Position numbers and translations under genes: made by a program | Source of the DNA: JBLHUT01 sp047629975 | Lineage (GTDB): Bacteria; Pseudomonadota; Alphaproteobacteria; Rhodobacterales; Rhodobacteraceae | DNA length: 25,677 bases | Direction of reading: 5' to 3' | NCBI GenBank assembly: GCA_047629975.1 | Contig: JBLHUT010000014.1 | Location: 1 to 25,677, forward strand | Shown here: positions 1 to 7,888 of the stretch, piece by piece | How the letters are laid out: each line of letters opens with the position of its first letter | Position numbering within the stretch: position 1 is the stretch's first letter | The notes under the pieces: model-generated | Told to the model about the DNA's origin: nothing | Seen by the model: the letters and a program-made list of their open reading frames with translations, nothing else | The model's database searches: none

Positions 1-1341
1 GTTCTTCATTGTTACCAATTCTTCCGACATTGTCGGGTGAACCGCGACAGTACGATCAAAGTCTTCCTTTGTCGCGCCCATCTTGATTGCAATACCAGCA
101 AGCTGGATCATTTCTCCGGCATGATCCGCGACAATATGACAGCCCAGAACCTTGCGGGTCTTGCGGCTGACGACAAGTTTCATCAGCACACGATCCTCGC
201 GATCTACAAAAGCCTGCTGCATCGGCCGGAAAGACGTGCAGTAAACCTCGATCGGCTCGCGGTCTCTTGCGGCCTCTTCGGACAATCCGATTGTGCCCAT
301 TTCGGGCTGGGTAAACACAGCCGAAGGGATCAGCGCATGATCCGGCTTGGTCGGGTTGCCGTGAAACACTGTTTCGACAAAGGCCATCGCCTCGCGGATG
401 GCGACCGGTGTCAGCTGGACACGGTTCGTCACATCCCCGATTGCATAAACCGACGGCAAGGCTGTCTGGCTGTAGTCATCAACGACAACTTCACCACGGC
501 GACCGATCGTTACCCCGATGTCTTCCAGACCAAGTCCGGTCGTGTTGGGATTGCGGCCGGTGGCAAACATGACCTGATCGAATGTCCCCTCCAAGCCGGT
601 CGTGGAAAGAACCCGAACACCGTCTTCGTGCTTGCTCATTTCCAGAATGTTTGTGCCGGTGTGCAAGGCGATGCCGTCACGCAGCATGTGGTCGGCAATG
701 TGGCCGCGCGCCTCGTCGTCGAACCCGCGCAGCACCTGTGCGCCGCGGTAGTACTGGGTCACCTCTACGCCAAGGCCGTTGAGAATGCAGGCAAATTCGC
801 ACGCAATATAGCCGCCACCGACAATCAGAATCTTTTTGGGCAGGTCTTTGAGGTGGAATATCTCGTTCGATGTGATGCCAAGCTCGGCGCCCTTGATCTC
901 CGGCAAGGCCGGCCAGCCACCCGTGGCGATCAAGATATGCTTGGCCGTCACCTTGCGCCCGTCGGCCAGCAAAACCGTATGCGGATCAAAAACAGTCGCC
1001 CGCATGTCGTAAACCGACACGCCAGAGCCATCCAGCAACTTGCGATAGATACCTTCGAGGCGGTCAAGCTCGGCATCAAGCCGGACCTGAAAGCGGGACC
1101 AGTCGAACGCGCCTGCCGTGACCTCCCAGCCGTAATCGGCCGCCTCTTTCATGGCCGCACGGTACCCCGACGCAAAGACCATCAGTTTTTTAGGAACACA
1201 CCCGCGGATGACACAGGTGCCCCCCATCCGGCTTTCCTCGGCAAGGCCGACCTTTGCACCGGCGTCACCGGCAGCAACGCGGGCCGCGCGCACGCCGCCA
1301 GAGCCACCACCGATTACAAAGAGATCATAGTCGAACGCCAC
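1..1341 (-). CDS. gor: Glutathione-disulfide reductase, 3' end cut by the window
   Basis: Cytosolic NADPH-dependent flavoenzyme that reduces glutathione disulfide. About 447 residues are visible and the frame runs off the left edge only a few codons before the expected end. The N-terminus carries an FAD-binding GGGSGG dinucleotide fold. The redox-active disulfide motif CVIRGCVPKK has its cysteines at about residues 43 and 48. The C-terminal HPTMSEE (His about 435, Glu about 440) is the family's catalytic base motif. I chose a GTG start because an AAGGAG Shine-Dalgarno lies 6 nt upstream and the protein then begins MAFDYDLFVIGGGSGG, as the family does. It lies 29 nt downstream of rpiA on the same strand, so the two are probably co-transcribed; both connect to NADPH/redox supply. 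Related pyridine nucleotide-disulfide reductases are excluded by the CVIRGCVPKK motif. Confidence 0.95.
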   Translation of the reverse strand, partial: MAFDYDLFVIGGGSGGVRAARVAAGDAGAKVGLAEESRMGGTCVIRGCVPKKLMVFASGYRAAMKEAADYGWEVTAGAFDWSRFQVRLDAELDRLEGIYRKLLDGSGVSVYDMRATVFDPHTVLLADGRKVTAKHILIATGGWPALPEIKGAELGITSNEIFHLKDLPKKILIVGGGYIACEFACILNGLGVEVTQYYRGAQVLRGFDDEARGHIADHMLRDGIALHTGTNILEMSKHEDGVRVLSTTGLEGTFDQVMFATGRNPNTTGLGLEDIGVTIGRRGEVVVDDYSQTALPSVYAIGDVTNRVQLTPVAIREAMAFVETVFHGNPTKPDHALIPSAVFTQPEMGTIGLSEEAARDREPIEVYCTSFRPMQQAFVDREDRVLMKLVVSRKTRKVLGCHIVADHAGEMIQLAGIAIKMGATKEDFDRTVAVHPTMSEELVTMKN

Positions 1342-1370
1342 GGCACACTCCTTTTCAAAAAGGTCCACGC

Positions 1371-2165
1371 CTACGGCGCGGAAAAAATATTGTTGCTGTC
1401 AAGGATATCACCGGTTTGTTTCTGCACCACCGCATCATTGATATCGCGAACCTGCACGGAACCGTCTTCGCTTCCAATCACAACAACGTCACAGATATCC
1501 ACAAACAACCCATGCTCGACCACGCCCGCAATCTGGTTGAGCATCAACGAGATCTGTCGCGGGTTTCCAATACGCTTCAGGTGCAGGTCAATAATCATAT
1601 TGCCCTCGTCCGTGACGAAGGGGACCCCGTCGCGCAGACGCACCGATACTTCACGGCCCTGCACATCAAGGTTGATCAGCGCCTCTTCGAGCAGGGTCCG
1701 GCTTGCTTGCCAGCCAAAGGGAATCACTTCGACCGGCAGCGGAAACGCCCCGAGAGTTTTCACATGCTTTGCAGCATCGGCAATCACAACCATCCGGTCG
1801 CTGGCGGTAGCCACGATTTTTTCACGCAACAATGCACCCCCGCCCCCTTTGACAAGGGTCATTTCATCGTCGAATTCATCTGCACCGTCGATGGTCAGAT
1901 CAAGCCATTTGGCCTCCTCCAGCGTCACGACCTTGATGCCCATCTCGGCGGCAAGATTTGCGGTGGCCACAGAGGTCGGCACAGCCGTAATCGACAGTCC
2001 TTCGTTGCGCACCCGCTCGCCCAGACACCGAACCATCCATGCAGCTGTCGAGCCTGTCCCCAGACCCACACGCATTCCGTCCTCGACGTATTTTACAGAA
2101 TGGCGCGCCGCCACATATTTGGCTTTGTCGGCACCCGACAGTGCAGAGGGTATTTCAGAAGGCAT
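1371..2165 (-). CDS. rpiA: Ribose-5-phosphate isomerase A
   Basis: Cytosolic enzyme of the non-oxidative pentose phosphate pathway that interconverts ribose 5-phosphate and ribulose 5-phosphate. The 264-residue protein has the RpiA phosphate-binding GLGTGSTA (about residues 34-41), the catalytic-acid stretch DGADE (93-97) and KGGGGALLREK (106-116), which contains the catalytic Glu. The length is longer than the enterobacterial enzyme (about 219) but fits alphaproteobacterial forms. The ATG start has a GGAG Shine-Dalgarno 7 nt upstream. It is followed after 29 nt by gor. A TATAAG -10-like hexamer lies about 30 nt upstream, but no good -35 accompanies it. Confidence 0.96.
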   Translation of the reverse strand: MPSEIPSALSGADKAKYVAARHSVKYVEDGMRVGLGTGSTAAWMVRCLGERVRNEGLSITAVPTSVATANLAAEMGIKVVTLEEAKWLDLTIDGADEFDDEMTLVKGGGGALLREKIVATASDRMVVIADAAKHVKTLGAFPLPVEVIPFGWQASRTLLEEALINLDVQGREVSVRLRDGVPFVTDEGNMIIDLHLKRIGNPRQISLMLNQIAGVVEHGLFVDICDVVVIGSEDGSVQVRDINDAVVQKQTGDILDSNNIFSAP

Positions 2166-2468
2166 TGGTCACTCCGGTGCGGTTCGCCCGTGCTTATAAG
2201 CGAGGCCGTGCAAAGTTGCGAGAGCCCAAAGCACTTTGAGCGGCACGATAAGGCAATTGCGCCGCGCCATCCACGTTCCGACCCGAGAAAGGCACACCGC
2301 ACAAGGGCCCGCATCACTTGAAGGCGGCGCAAAACCGGCAAAGGGCCCCTCCCGCCGGTCGCGCAGACATCCAAAGGATGCAGCCCGCCCTGTTGGGGGT
2401 GGCAATCCTGCTGACGCAGGACTGCATCGGCTGCTGACCCCACCCACGAGCAAGGTACCTTCGGGCCG
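2166..2468. other. Non-coding, GC-rich structured intergenic stretch
   Basis: 303 bases lie between the end of the thiamine transporter permease gene and the start of rpiA, both on the minus strand. I see no convincing gene: the open frames here have no Shine-Dalgarno and no recognisable protein. It holds several hairpins. A perfect 10-bp stem with a 4-nt loop lies at 2402-2425 (one G-T wobble on the minus strand). CATCC/GGATG lies at 2368-2380. ACCGGC/GCCGGT lies at 2334-2359, followed on the minus strand by TTTT. Longer pairings GATGCAG/CTGCATC (2377-2383 with 2422-2428) and GCAGCC/GGCTGC (2380-2385 with 2429-2434) compete with or enclose the 2402-2425 hairpin. It probably contains the thi operon terminator and the rpiA promoter and 5' leader. 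Confidence 0.6.
2334..2359 (-). terminator. Possible terminator of the thiamine operon
   Basis: On the minus strand, ACCGGC pairs with GCCGGT around a 14-nt loop, followed directly by a short T-run (TTTT including the last stem base). It lies about 110 nt past the permease stop. The stem is short and the T-run weak, so termination could instead depend on Rho or on the stronger hairpin at 2402-2425. Confidence 0.3.
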
Positions 2469-3206
2469 TTAAGTGAAACGGTTTTGCAGCCGTGCACAAC
2501 CAATGCCAACAAGCCGGTGCAACAACAAGGTCAGCACGGCAAGCACAAGAAGAGCCGCAAACATGAGATCTGTTTTTGCACGTCCGTTTGCAAGCAACAT
2601 AAGGTACCCGAGCCCCTGACTGGCCCCGACCCACTCGCCGATGACAGCACCGATCGGTGCATAGACCGCCGCCAACCTGAGCCCCGACGCCAAAGCCGGG
2701 ATCGCCGCAGGAATGCGGATGTGCCACAGCAAACGCCACCGTCCTGCACCCATTGTCCGCGCAAGATCGTTCCAGCCGGCCGGCGTACGCATCAGCCCGT
2801 CAAAAAATGCCGACGCCACCGGAAAATAAATGATCAACACGGCCATCACGATCTTCGACCACAAGCCGTACCCCAGCCAAAGCGTAAGAATTGGCGCAAG
2901 TGCGAACACAGGAAGTGCTTGGGTCAACACGAGAATCGGCTTGAGCAGATACCGCGCCACCGGCGAAGCCGCGAGCTGAATGGCCGTGATCACACCCAGC
3001 GTTGCTCCAAGCGCCAGTCCGATGACGACCTCTGCCAACGTGACCGAGGCATGCCACGCGATACTCTCGCGACTGTTCCAGAGCGTGGCCGCAACCTTGG
3101 CAGGGCTGGGGAGCAGAAACGAGGGCAGGTCGGTCGCCAAAATAACACCTTGCCACAGGCCAAGGATCAATCCGGTCGCCGCCAATATCCGTAACAGCCC
3201 GCCCAT
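2469..3206 (-). CDS. thiX: ABC transporter permease, thiamine-precursor type (ThiX-like)
   Basis: Inner-membrane subunit of an importer for a thiamine pyrimidine precursor. The 245 residues fit the single-domain permeases of the SsuC/TauC/ThiX family. Hydrophobic helices start at the N-terminus (about 5-25) and recur at about 60-80, 95-130 and 190-235. The EAA-loop that contacts the ATPase is visible as GWNDLARTMGAGRWRLLWHI (about residues 144-163). Its start overlaps the ATPase stop by one base (TGATG), implying coupled translation. It is the last gene of the TPP-riboswitch operon. Substrate assignment rests on the operon: the fold alone would also fit taurine or sulfonate permeases. Confidence 0.85.
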   Translation of the reverse strand: MGGLLRILAATGLILGLWQGVILATDLPSFLLPSPAKVAATLWNSRESIAWHASVTLAEVVIGLALGATLGVITAIQLAASPVARYLLKPILVLTQALPVFALAPILTLWLGYGLWSKIVMAVLIIYFPVASAFFDGLMRTPAGWNDLARTMGAGRWRLLWHIRIPAAIPALASGLRLAAVYAPIGAVIGEWVGASQGLGYLMLLANGRAKTDLMFAALLVLAVLTLLLHRLVGIGCARLQNRFT

Positions 3207-3931
3207 CAGCCCACAGCCCGCAACAGGCCAAGCAAATGCGCCTGTGCCTGCAATGTTTCGGGCGCATCAACCGGCCGGATCGCAGGGCCGGGCGGGGGCG
3301 GGACCAATCGCAAACCGGCTTCTTCGAGGATATAAATCGTGTCCCCCAGACGCGCAGCCTCGGCCGGATCATGGGTCACAAGAAGGACGGTCGCACCCGA
3401 TAGTTCGGCGGCGAAAAGCTCCTGCATCTCTGCGCGCAGGCGGGCATCAAGCGCGGAAAAAGGCTCGTCAAGCAGTACGATAGGGCGTTCTTCCATCAAG
3501 GTGCGCGCCAACGCGACCCTCTGGCGCTGTCCACCTGACAGCTGCGCCGGACGCTTGCTCCGGTGCGGATCCAGCCCGAGACGCACAATCAGCGCCTCGG
3601 CGCGATCGGTATCGGGCGTCTGGCCCCGCAGCCGCGCCCCGAGGGTCACATTGCCACGCACATCAAGCCACGGCAGCAACAGATCGGTTTGCGCCATGTA
3701 GGAAACCCGTGCCGGAACCGGCTCTCCGTCGGATGCCGTGATCGTGCCCGTAAAGATCGCACCGGTTTCAAGCCCCGCCAAAAAACGCAAAACCGTTGTT
3801 TTGCCAACTCCCGAAGGCCCTAACAAACATGTCCAGCCCCCCGAGGCGATCTCGATTGTCAACGGATCGAACAGCGGTTGACCTGCAATGCTTGCCGCCC
3901 CCGAAAGGACCAATCCCGGCGCCTGCATCAT
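3206..3931 (-). CDS. thiZ: ABC transporter ATPase, thiamine-precursor type (ThiZ-like)
   Basis: Cytoplasmic ATPase that powers the ThiX/ThiY-like importer. All nucleotide-binding motifs are present: Walker A LGPSGVGKTT, signature LSGGQRQR, Walker B VLLDEPFSALD and switch histidine VTHD. From the chosen start it is 241 residues. I placed the start at an ATG that overlaps the tenA stop as ATGA, rather than the longer frame beginning 8 codons earlier inside tenA; a second ATG follows immediately. Family members are close to sulfonate, taurine and nitrate transporter ATPases, so the substrate comes from context. Confidence 0.88.
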   Translation of the reverse strand: MMQAPGLVLSGAASIAGQPLFDPLTIEIASGGWTCLLGPSGVGKTTVLRFLAGLETGAIFTGTITASDGEPVPARVSYMAQTDLLLPWLDVRGNVTLGARLRGQTPDTDRAEALIVRLGLDPHRSKRPAQLSGGQRQRVALARTLMEERPIVLLDEPFSALDARLRAEMQELFAAELSGATVLLVTHDPAEAARLGDTIYILEEAGLRLVPPPPGPAIRPVDAPETLQAQAHLLGLLRAVG

Positions 3932-4620
3932 CGTGCCGCAAACCCCATATCCCAAAACCCGACCTCAAGGCGCGTTGCCGCCGTAAACCGTCCGCCCAGC
4001 GTTTGCCAGCGCGGGCTGTCCTCGAACGCCGAGCCAAGCCGCCGGACAAGCGCTGCATCCAGCAAAGCACCAACGTTGTGGCACAGCGCCTGATACTCGT
4101 CGCCGGCATAGGTCGCGATCCAGTCGGCATAAGGCCCGTCCGGCAGCGACGAAGCCCCCAGACGCGCGCCGATTTCACCGTATCCCAGCACACACGGCGC
4201 CAACGCCGCCAGCAAATCGGTGAAATCACCCGAGACACCCGCATCAATCACATAACGGGTATAGGCCATGTTGGCCGTCGCCTCTGTCGCCTGCGCAAGA
4301 TCACTTTCGGTGATATCGGCCTGCGCACAGATGCCCACATGCAGTTGCATTTCGTGATTGACCAGCGCGTCGACCGTTCCGGCACAGGCCTTCATCTCGT
4401 CAAGCGTCTCTGCCTTGACCACACCCAACGCCCACGCCCGCGAAAAGTGCATCAGGAAAATGTAGTCCTGCACAAGATAATTCAGGAACGCCGCACGCGG
4501 CAGCGTCCCGTCCTTTAACCCTTCGACAAAGGGATGGTGGACATAGGCCTGCCAATGGGGTCCTGCGGTTTCCCGCAAAACACCAAAGGCGCGCCCGTAA
4601 TCAGGGGCGACAGCGCTCAT
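3928..4620 (-). CDS. tenA: TenA-family aminopyrimidine aminohydrolase (thiaminase II)
   Basis: Cytosolic hydrolase that converts aminopyrimidine breakdown products of thiamine to the reusable pyrimidine HMP; it can also cleave thiamine. The 230-residue protein has the TenA hallmarks: VQDYIFLMHFSRAW with an active-site Asp near 52, APCVLGYGEIG with the nucleophilic Cys at about 143 and the Tyr/Glu of GYGEIG, and a C-terminal LEVGFWDM with the catalytic Glu near 219. Presence of the Cys places it in the classical TenA_C class rather than the Cys-less TenA_E class. It overlaps both neighbours by ATGA. Sitting between the binding protein and the ATPase gene, it probably acts directly on what the transporter brings in. 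Confidence 0.93.
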   Translation of the reverse strand: MSAVAPDYGRAFGVLRETAGPHWQAYVHHPFVEGLKDGTLPRAAFLNYLVQDYIFLMHFSRAWALGVVKAETLDEMKACAGTVDALVNHEMQLHVGICAQADITESDLAQATEATANMAYTRYVIDAGVSGDFTDLLAALAPCVLGYGEIGARLGASSLPDGPYADWIATYAGDEYQALCHNVGALLDAALVRRLGSAFEDSPRWQTLGGRFTAATRLEVGFWDMGFAAR

Positions 4621-5552
4621 TCGGCACCAAGGTCAATCGCCAGATCCGAAACCGCACGCCGTCCCTCGACCAGACCTGCCTCGATCAGAAAGGTTTCGAA
4701 CCGCGCATAGCGCCCTGAATCAAGCGCCGCCGGCCTCAAGGCGAACCGCGGCAGGGTGTCGACCCACGCCCGCGCATTCAACTCGTCCTGAAGGTCCTTT
4801 GACGTACCGGCAAAAATCTCCCAGCTTTCTTCGGGATGGTTGATGATGAACTGCGTGGCCCTCTCGGTTGCCGCCAGAAACCGCTGAAGCATCTCGCGGT
4901 TCATCGTGTCGGGATTGGCAACATAAATCAGCTCGTCATACGCCGGCAGGCCCTCTTCCTCGAGATAAAAGCACTTGCCCTCGATCCCTTCGATATCCAT
5001 CTGGTTCAGCTCGAAATTACGGAACGCGCCGATCACGGCCTCGACCTGTTCGGACATCAACGCAGGCGACAACGACCAGTTCACATTTACCAGCGTGATC
5101 TCGTCCATCCCCACGCCGTTTTTACGCAGGATCTCGCTCAACAATGCCTCTTCGACACCGGCCACGGAAAATCCGATCCGCTTGCCCTTCAGGTCGGCAA
5201 TCGTCTTGATCGGCCCGTCCGCCAGCACCAGCAAGCAGTTGAGCGGCGTCGCGACAAGTGTGCCGACACGCACCAGTGGCAGACCTTCGGCGACCTGCAA
5301 ATGCAACTGCGGCTGATAGCTTACAGCCAGATCGGCACGCCCCGCCGCAACCATCTTGGGCGGATCGGAGGGATCGGCAGGGGCAATCACCTCGACCTCG
5401 AGATTAACATCGGCGAAATAGCCGTTTTCTTCGGCAATTATGATCGGGCCGTGGTCGGGATTAACGAACCAGTCCAGCATCAGGGTCATCTTGTCAGCCG
5501 CCATCGCCGGCATTGCCAGCGTCAGGGCGAGAGCGAGTGTTAACAAGCGCAT
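4617..5552 (-). CDS. thiY: Periplasmic pyrimidine-precursor binding protein (ThiY/NMT1-like)
   Basis: Solute-binding subunit of the importer, likely for formylaminopyrimidine or HMP-like thiamine precursors. The 311-residue protein begins with a signal peptide, MRLLTLALALTLAMPAMA, cleaved before ADK. The mature part starts MTLMLDWFVNPDHGPIIIAEENG, a form typical of the NMT1/THI5-like binding proteins, followed by DLAVSYQPQ and DLKGKRIGFS. I chose the ATG at the signal peptide (AAAGGA upstream) over an upstream frame extension that lies inside thiD and has no sense. It starts 14 nt after the thiD stop and overlaps tenA by ATGA. The ligand is inferred from the operon. Confidence 0.88.
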   Translation of the reverse strand: MRLLTLALALTLAMPAMAADKMTLMLDWFVNPDHGPIIIAEENGYFADVNLEVEVIAPADPSDPPKMVAAGRADLAVSYQPQLHLQVAEGLPLVRVGTLVATPLNCLLVLADGPIKTIADLKGKRIGFSVAGVEEALLSEILRKNGVGMDEITLVNVNWSLSPALMSEQVEAVIGAFRNFELNQMDIEGIEGKCFYLEEEGLPAYDELIYVANPDTMNREMLQRFLAATERATQFIINHPEESWEIFAGTSKDLQDELNARAWVDTLPRFALRPAALDSGRYARFETFLIEAGLVEGRRAVSDLAIDLGAE

Positions 5553-5566
5553 CAGGTATTTTCCTT

Positions 5567-6391
5567 TTAACGTTTTGGAGTTTGCGCATCGACCACCGGC
5601 CAAAGAGCGTGAAAATGATGGATCGGGCCGTGGCCCGCCCCAAGGGTCAGGCTGTCGGCAGCAGCAATTGCCCCGCCAAGATAGGATTTCGCGATGTCGA
5701 CCGCTTCTTTCAAAGGCCGCCCCTTTGCCAGCTCTGCCGCAAGCGCCGCCGACAAGGTACATCCGGTGCCGTGTGTGTTTTGCGTGGCCGTTCGCGGCGC
5801 CGCATACCACGTCACCCCTTCACGCGTGATCAGCGCATCAGGGCTGTCGTCCGCCTCCAGATGGCCGCCCTTCATCAAGACCGCCTTGGGGCCAAGCGCC
5901 AACAAGGCACGGCCCTGCTCGGCCATCGTCGCGCGATCGTGGGCCACGGGTTGCTCCAGAAGCGCGGCCGCCTCGGGCAGGTTCGGGGTCAGCACATCGG
6001 CCAGTGGCAACAGCCGCCTGCGCAACGCCACAACAGCACTCTGCGCCAAAAGCGGATGCCCGCCCTTGGCAATCATGACCGGATCCAGAACGATCGGGCT
6101 GTCACAGCCCTCCAGTACCGCCGCGACCGCCTCTGCGATCTCGGCCACGGCAATCATCCCGACCTTGACCGCCCCGACCGGAAGATCGGCGAACACATCG
6201 TGAATCTGTTGGGCAACAAAGGCCGCCGGCACCAGATGGACACCACTGACGCCGGTGGTGTTCTGCGCCGTCAACGCCGTCAGCGCCGCCATGCCGTAAA
6301 CACCACGCGCCGAGAATGTCTTGAGATCAGCCTGAATGCCCGCGCCGCCCGAAGGGTCGGACCCGGCAATGGAAAGTGCGGTAAATGTCAT
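5567..6391 (-). CDS. thiD: Hydroxymethylpyrimidine / phosphomethylpyrimidine kinase
   Basis: Cytosolic ribokinase-fold enzyme that phosphorylates HMP and then HMP-P to give HMP-PP for ThiE. The 274-residue protein starts with the family signature SIAGSDPSGGAGIQADLKTF. It ends with the anion-hole and catalytic motif HGTGCTLSAALA. The ATG at 6391 was chosen because it overlaps the thiE stop as ATGA and gives the family's usual N-terminus; a frame nine codons longer is open but lies inside thiE. Confidence 0.95.
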   Translation of the reverse strand: MTFTALSIAGSDPSGGAGIQADLKTFSARGVYGMAALTALTAQNTTGVSGVHLVPAAFVAQQIHDVFADLPVGAVKVGMIAVAEIAEAVAAVLEGCDSPIVLDPVMIAKGGHPLLAQSAVVALRRRLLPLADVLTPNLPEAAALLEQPVAHDRATMAEQGRALLALGPKAVLMKGGHLEADDSPDALITREGVTWYAAPRTATQNTHGTGCTLSAALAAELAKGRPLKEAVDIAKSYLGGAIAAADSLTLGAGHGPIHHFHALWPVVDAQTPKR

Positions 6392-7023
6392 TTCTGTGCC
6401 TTTCGTAAAGCGGTGCACAACTCTTGTGCTGCCATTTCAGGATCAGGCCGGCCACAGATGGCCGAGACAACCGCCATGCCCGAGGCTTTTGCCGCGACGA
6501 TCTGTGCGACATGCCGTCCGCCCACCCCGCCAATGGCGACAGCCGGCACAGGGGCCGCGGCCACGATCCGCGCCAGACCTTCGAACCCGATCACCGGATT
6601 GTGGTCTGCCTTTGTGTTCGTGGCGAAAACCGGACCGACGCCCACGTAATCGACGACAGATGCGTCGATACCCCGCGCCAAAGCGACCGTATGCACAGAC
6701 ACCCCCAAAAGCATGTCCGGCCCGATCAAGGCGCGGGCTGCCTGTGCTGTTATATCCCGCTGGCCGATGTGCAAGCCATCAGCCCCGACGGCAATGGCCG
6801 CATCCACATCGTCGTTCATGACAAACGCCACCTGCGGCGCAAGCACCGCACGGATTGCACGCCCCATCACAATCCGCTCTGCTGTGCTGGCTGTCTTGTC
6901 GCGCAACTGCACCACACGAACACCGCCTGAAGCCGCACGGCGCGCCGTTTCGACCATGCCCAGCGCGCCGCATAAAACAGGGTCAAGCACCAGATAAACC
7001 GACAAGTCGAAACACCGCCTCAT
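6388..7023 (-). CDS. thiE: Thiamine-phosphate synthase
   Basis: Cytosolic TIM-barrel enzyme that joins HMP-PP and the thiazole phosphate to make thiamine phosphate. The 211-residue protein shows the conserved blocks in order: VVQLRDK, NDDVDAAIAVGADGLHIGQRD, LGVSVHT, DYVGVGPVFATNTK and VPAVAIGGV. Its start overlaps the thiM stop and its stop overlaps the thiD start, both as ATGA. The length is normal for the family. Confidence 0.95.
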   Translation of the reverse strand: MRRCFDLSVYLVLDPVLCGALGMVETARRAASGGVRVVQLRDKTASTAERIVMGRAIRAVLAPQVAFVMNDDVDAAIAVGADGLHIGQRDITAQAARALIGPDMLLGVSVHTVALARGIDASVVDYVGVGPVFATNTKADHNPVIGFEGLARIVAAAPVPAVAIGGVGGRHVAQIVAAKASGMAVVSAICGRPDPEMAAQELCTALRKAQK

Positions 7024-7817
7024 GTCGTCATCACCACTCTGGTATCATCCATCGCATCAGGTGTGATCGCAGACAGCGCATCCAGAAATTGCCACGCCAG
7101 CGACCCGGGCCCGTTGGCAAGGGTCGCGGCCTGCTCGCCCGCTTGGGCAAAAAGCGACAGCGCCGCAATGGCCGCGTCGAACGGGTCGTCGATCGCAGCC
7201 GCAAAGGCACCGGTTACCGCTGTCAGGGCGCACCCCATCGCCGTAACCTTTGTCATCATCGGCACACCGCCGTGGACATGGGCATCACGGACCCCGTCGG
7301 TGACAAAATCCACAGCACCCGTCACGATGACAACACCCGATATCGCCTGCGCAAGGTCTCTTGCGGCGGCTTCTGCCTGACTGACACTGTCGCCTGCATC
7401 AACACCGCGCCCCGCATTTTGCTGTCCTGCGAGGGCACGGATTTCAGACGCATTGCCACGGACCATATCGGGTTCAAGCGAGAGCAGGTCGCGCGCCACC
7501 TGAGCACGATAAGGCGTCGCGAAATGGGCAACGGGATCAAGAACCCACGGCTTGCCATGCGCCTTGGCCCCCGCGACCGCCGCGTGCATCCCCACACACC
7601 AATCCGGTGACAGCGTTCCGATATTGATCGTAAGCGCCCCGCACTGGGCTGCGAAATCTTCTGCCTCGGCATGGGAATGCACCATCGCAGGCGAGGCCCC
7701 CGCAGCCAGCACGGCGTTGGCCGCAAAATTCATTGCCACAAAGTTCGTGATACATTGCACAAGCGGTGCGGCGTGGCGCATCCGCAACAAGCCGGCAGAA
7801 GGAGGCAAATGTATCAT
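7020..7817 (-). CDS. thiM: Hydroxyethylthiazole kinase
   Basis: Cytosolic salvage kinase that phosphorylates the thiazole moiety of thiamine. The 265 residues include VQCITNFVAMNFAANAVLAAGASPAM near the N-terminus and TAMGCALTAVTGAF with the catalytic-site Cys at about 196. The usual glycine-rich segment after VLDP reads VAHFATPYR here, a departure from the common GAGAT form. First gene of the operon; the GAGGA Shine-Dalgarno lies 7 nt upstream of the ATG and can be masked by an upstream TCCTC. The TPP riboswitch precedes it, so expression should fall when TPP is plentiful. Confidence 0.94.
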   Translation of the reverse strand: MIHLPPSAGLLRMRHAAPLVQCITNFVAMNFAANAVLAAGASPAMVHSHAEAEDFAAQCGALTINIGTLSPDWCVGMHAAVAGAKAHGKPWVLDPVAHFATPYRAQVARDLLSLEPDMVRGNASEIRALAGQQNAGRGVDAGDSVSQAEAAARDLAQAISGVVIVTGAVDFVTDGVRDAHVHGGVPMMTKVTAMGCALTAVTGAFAAAIDDPFDAAIAALSLFAQAGEQAATLANGPGSLAWQFLDALSAITPDAMDDTRVVMTT

Positions 7818-7824
7818 CGCGCAA

Positions 7825-7846
7825 TCCTCGTGTTCAAACCGGAGGA
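7825..7846 (-). promoter_or_regulatory. Candidate Shine-Dalgarno-sequestering hairpin of thiM
   Basis: On the minus strand TCCTC (7842-7846) can pair with the thiM Shine-Dalgarno GAGGA (7825-7829) around a 12-nt loop. This is the kind of element a TPP riboswitch uses in Gram-negative bacteria to block translation initiation. The stem is only 5 bp plus a possible G-T pair. Confidence 0.4.
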
Positions 7847-7853
7847 CATGCGG

Positions 7854-7884
7854 AAAAAAGGCTGCGCACCTGTCGTTTCAGGTG
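7854..7884 (-). terminator. Terminator-like hairpin between riboswitch and thiM
   Basis: On the minus strand CACCTG (7879-7884) pairs with CAGGTG (7867-7872) around a 6-nt loop. A run of six T (7854-7859) follows after 7 nt. It lies in the position of a riboswitch expression platform. The displaced T-run makes it a poor classical terminator, so it may be a pause or a structural element. Confidence 0.35.
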
Positions 7885-7888
7885 TCAA

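Noticed and set aside
37..2199. A 720-codon open frame on the plus strand, antisense to gor and rpiA
   Set aside because: Both minus-strand genes are unmistakable, and the plus-strand translation has no domain, no Shine-Dalgarno and a low-complexity composition. It is a codon-bias shadow.
2303..2349. AAGGGCCC occurring twice within 45 bases
   Set aside because: Too short and compositionally expected in GC-rich DNA to count as a repeat element.
2169..2512. Overlapping minus-strand open frames (139 and 94 codons) in the thiX-rpiA spacer
   Set aside because: No ribosome-binding site, an odd Cys/Arg-rich composition, and overlap with strong RNA stems and the permease gene end. Non-coding is more likely.
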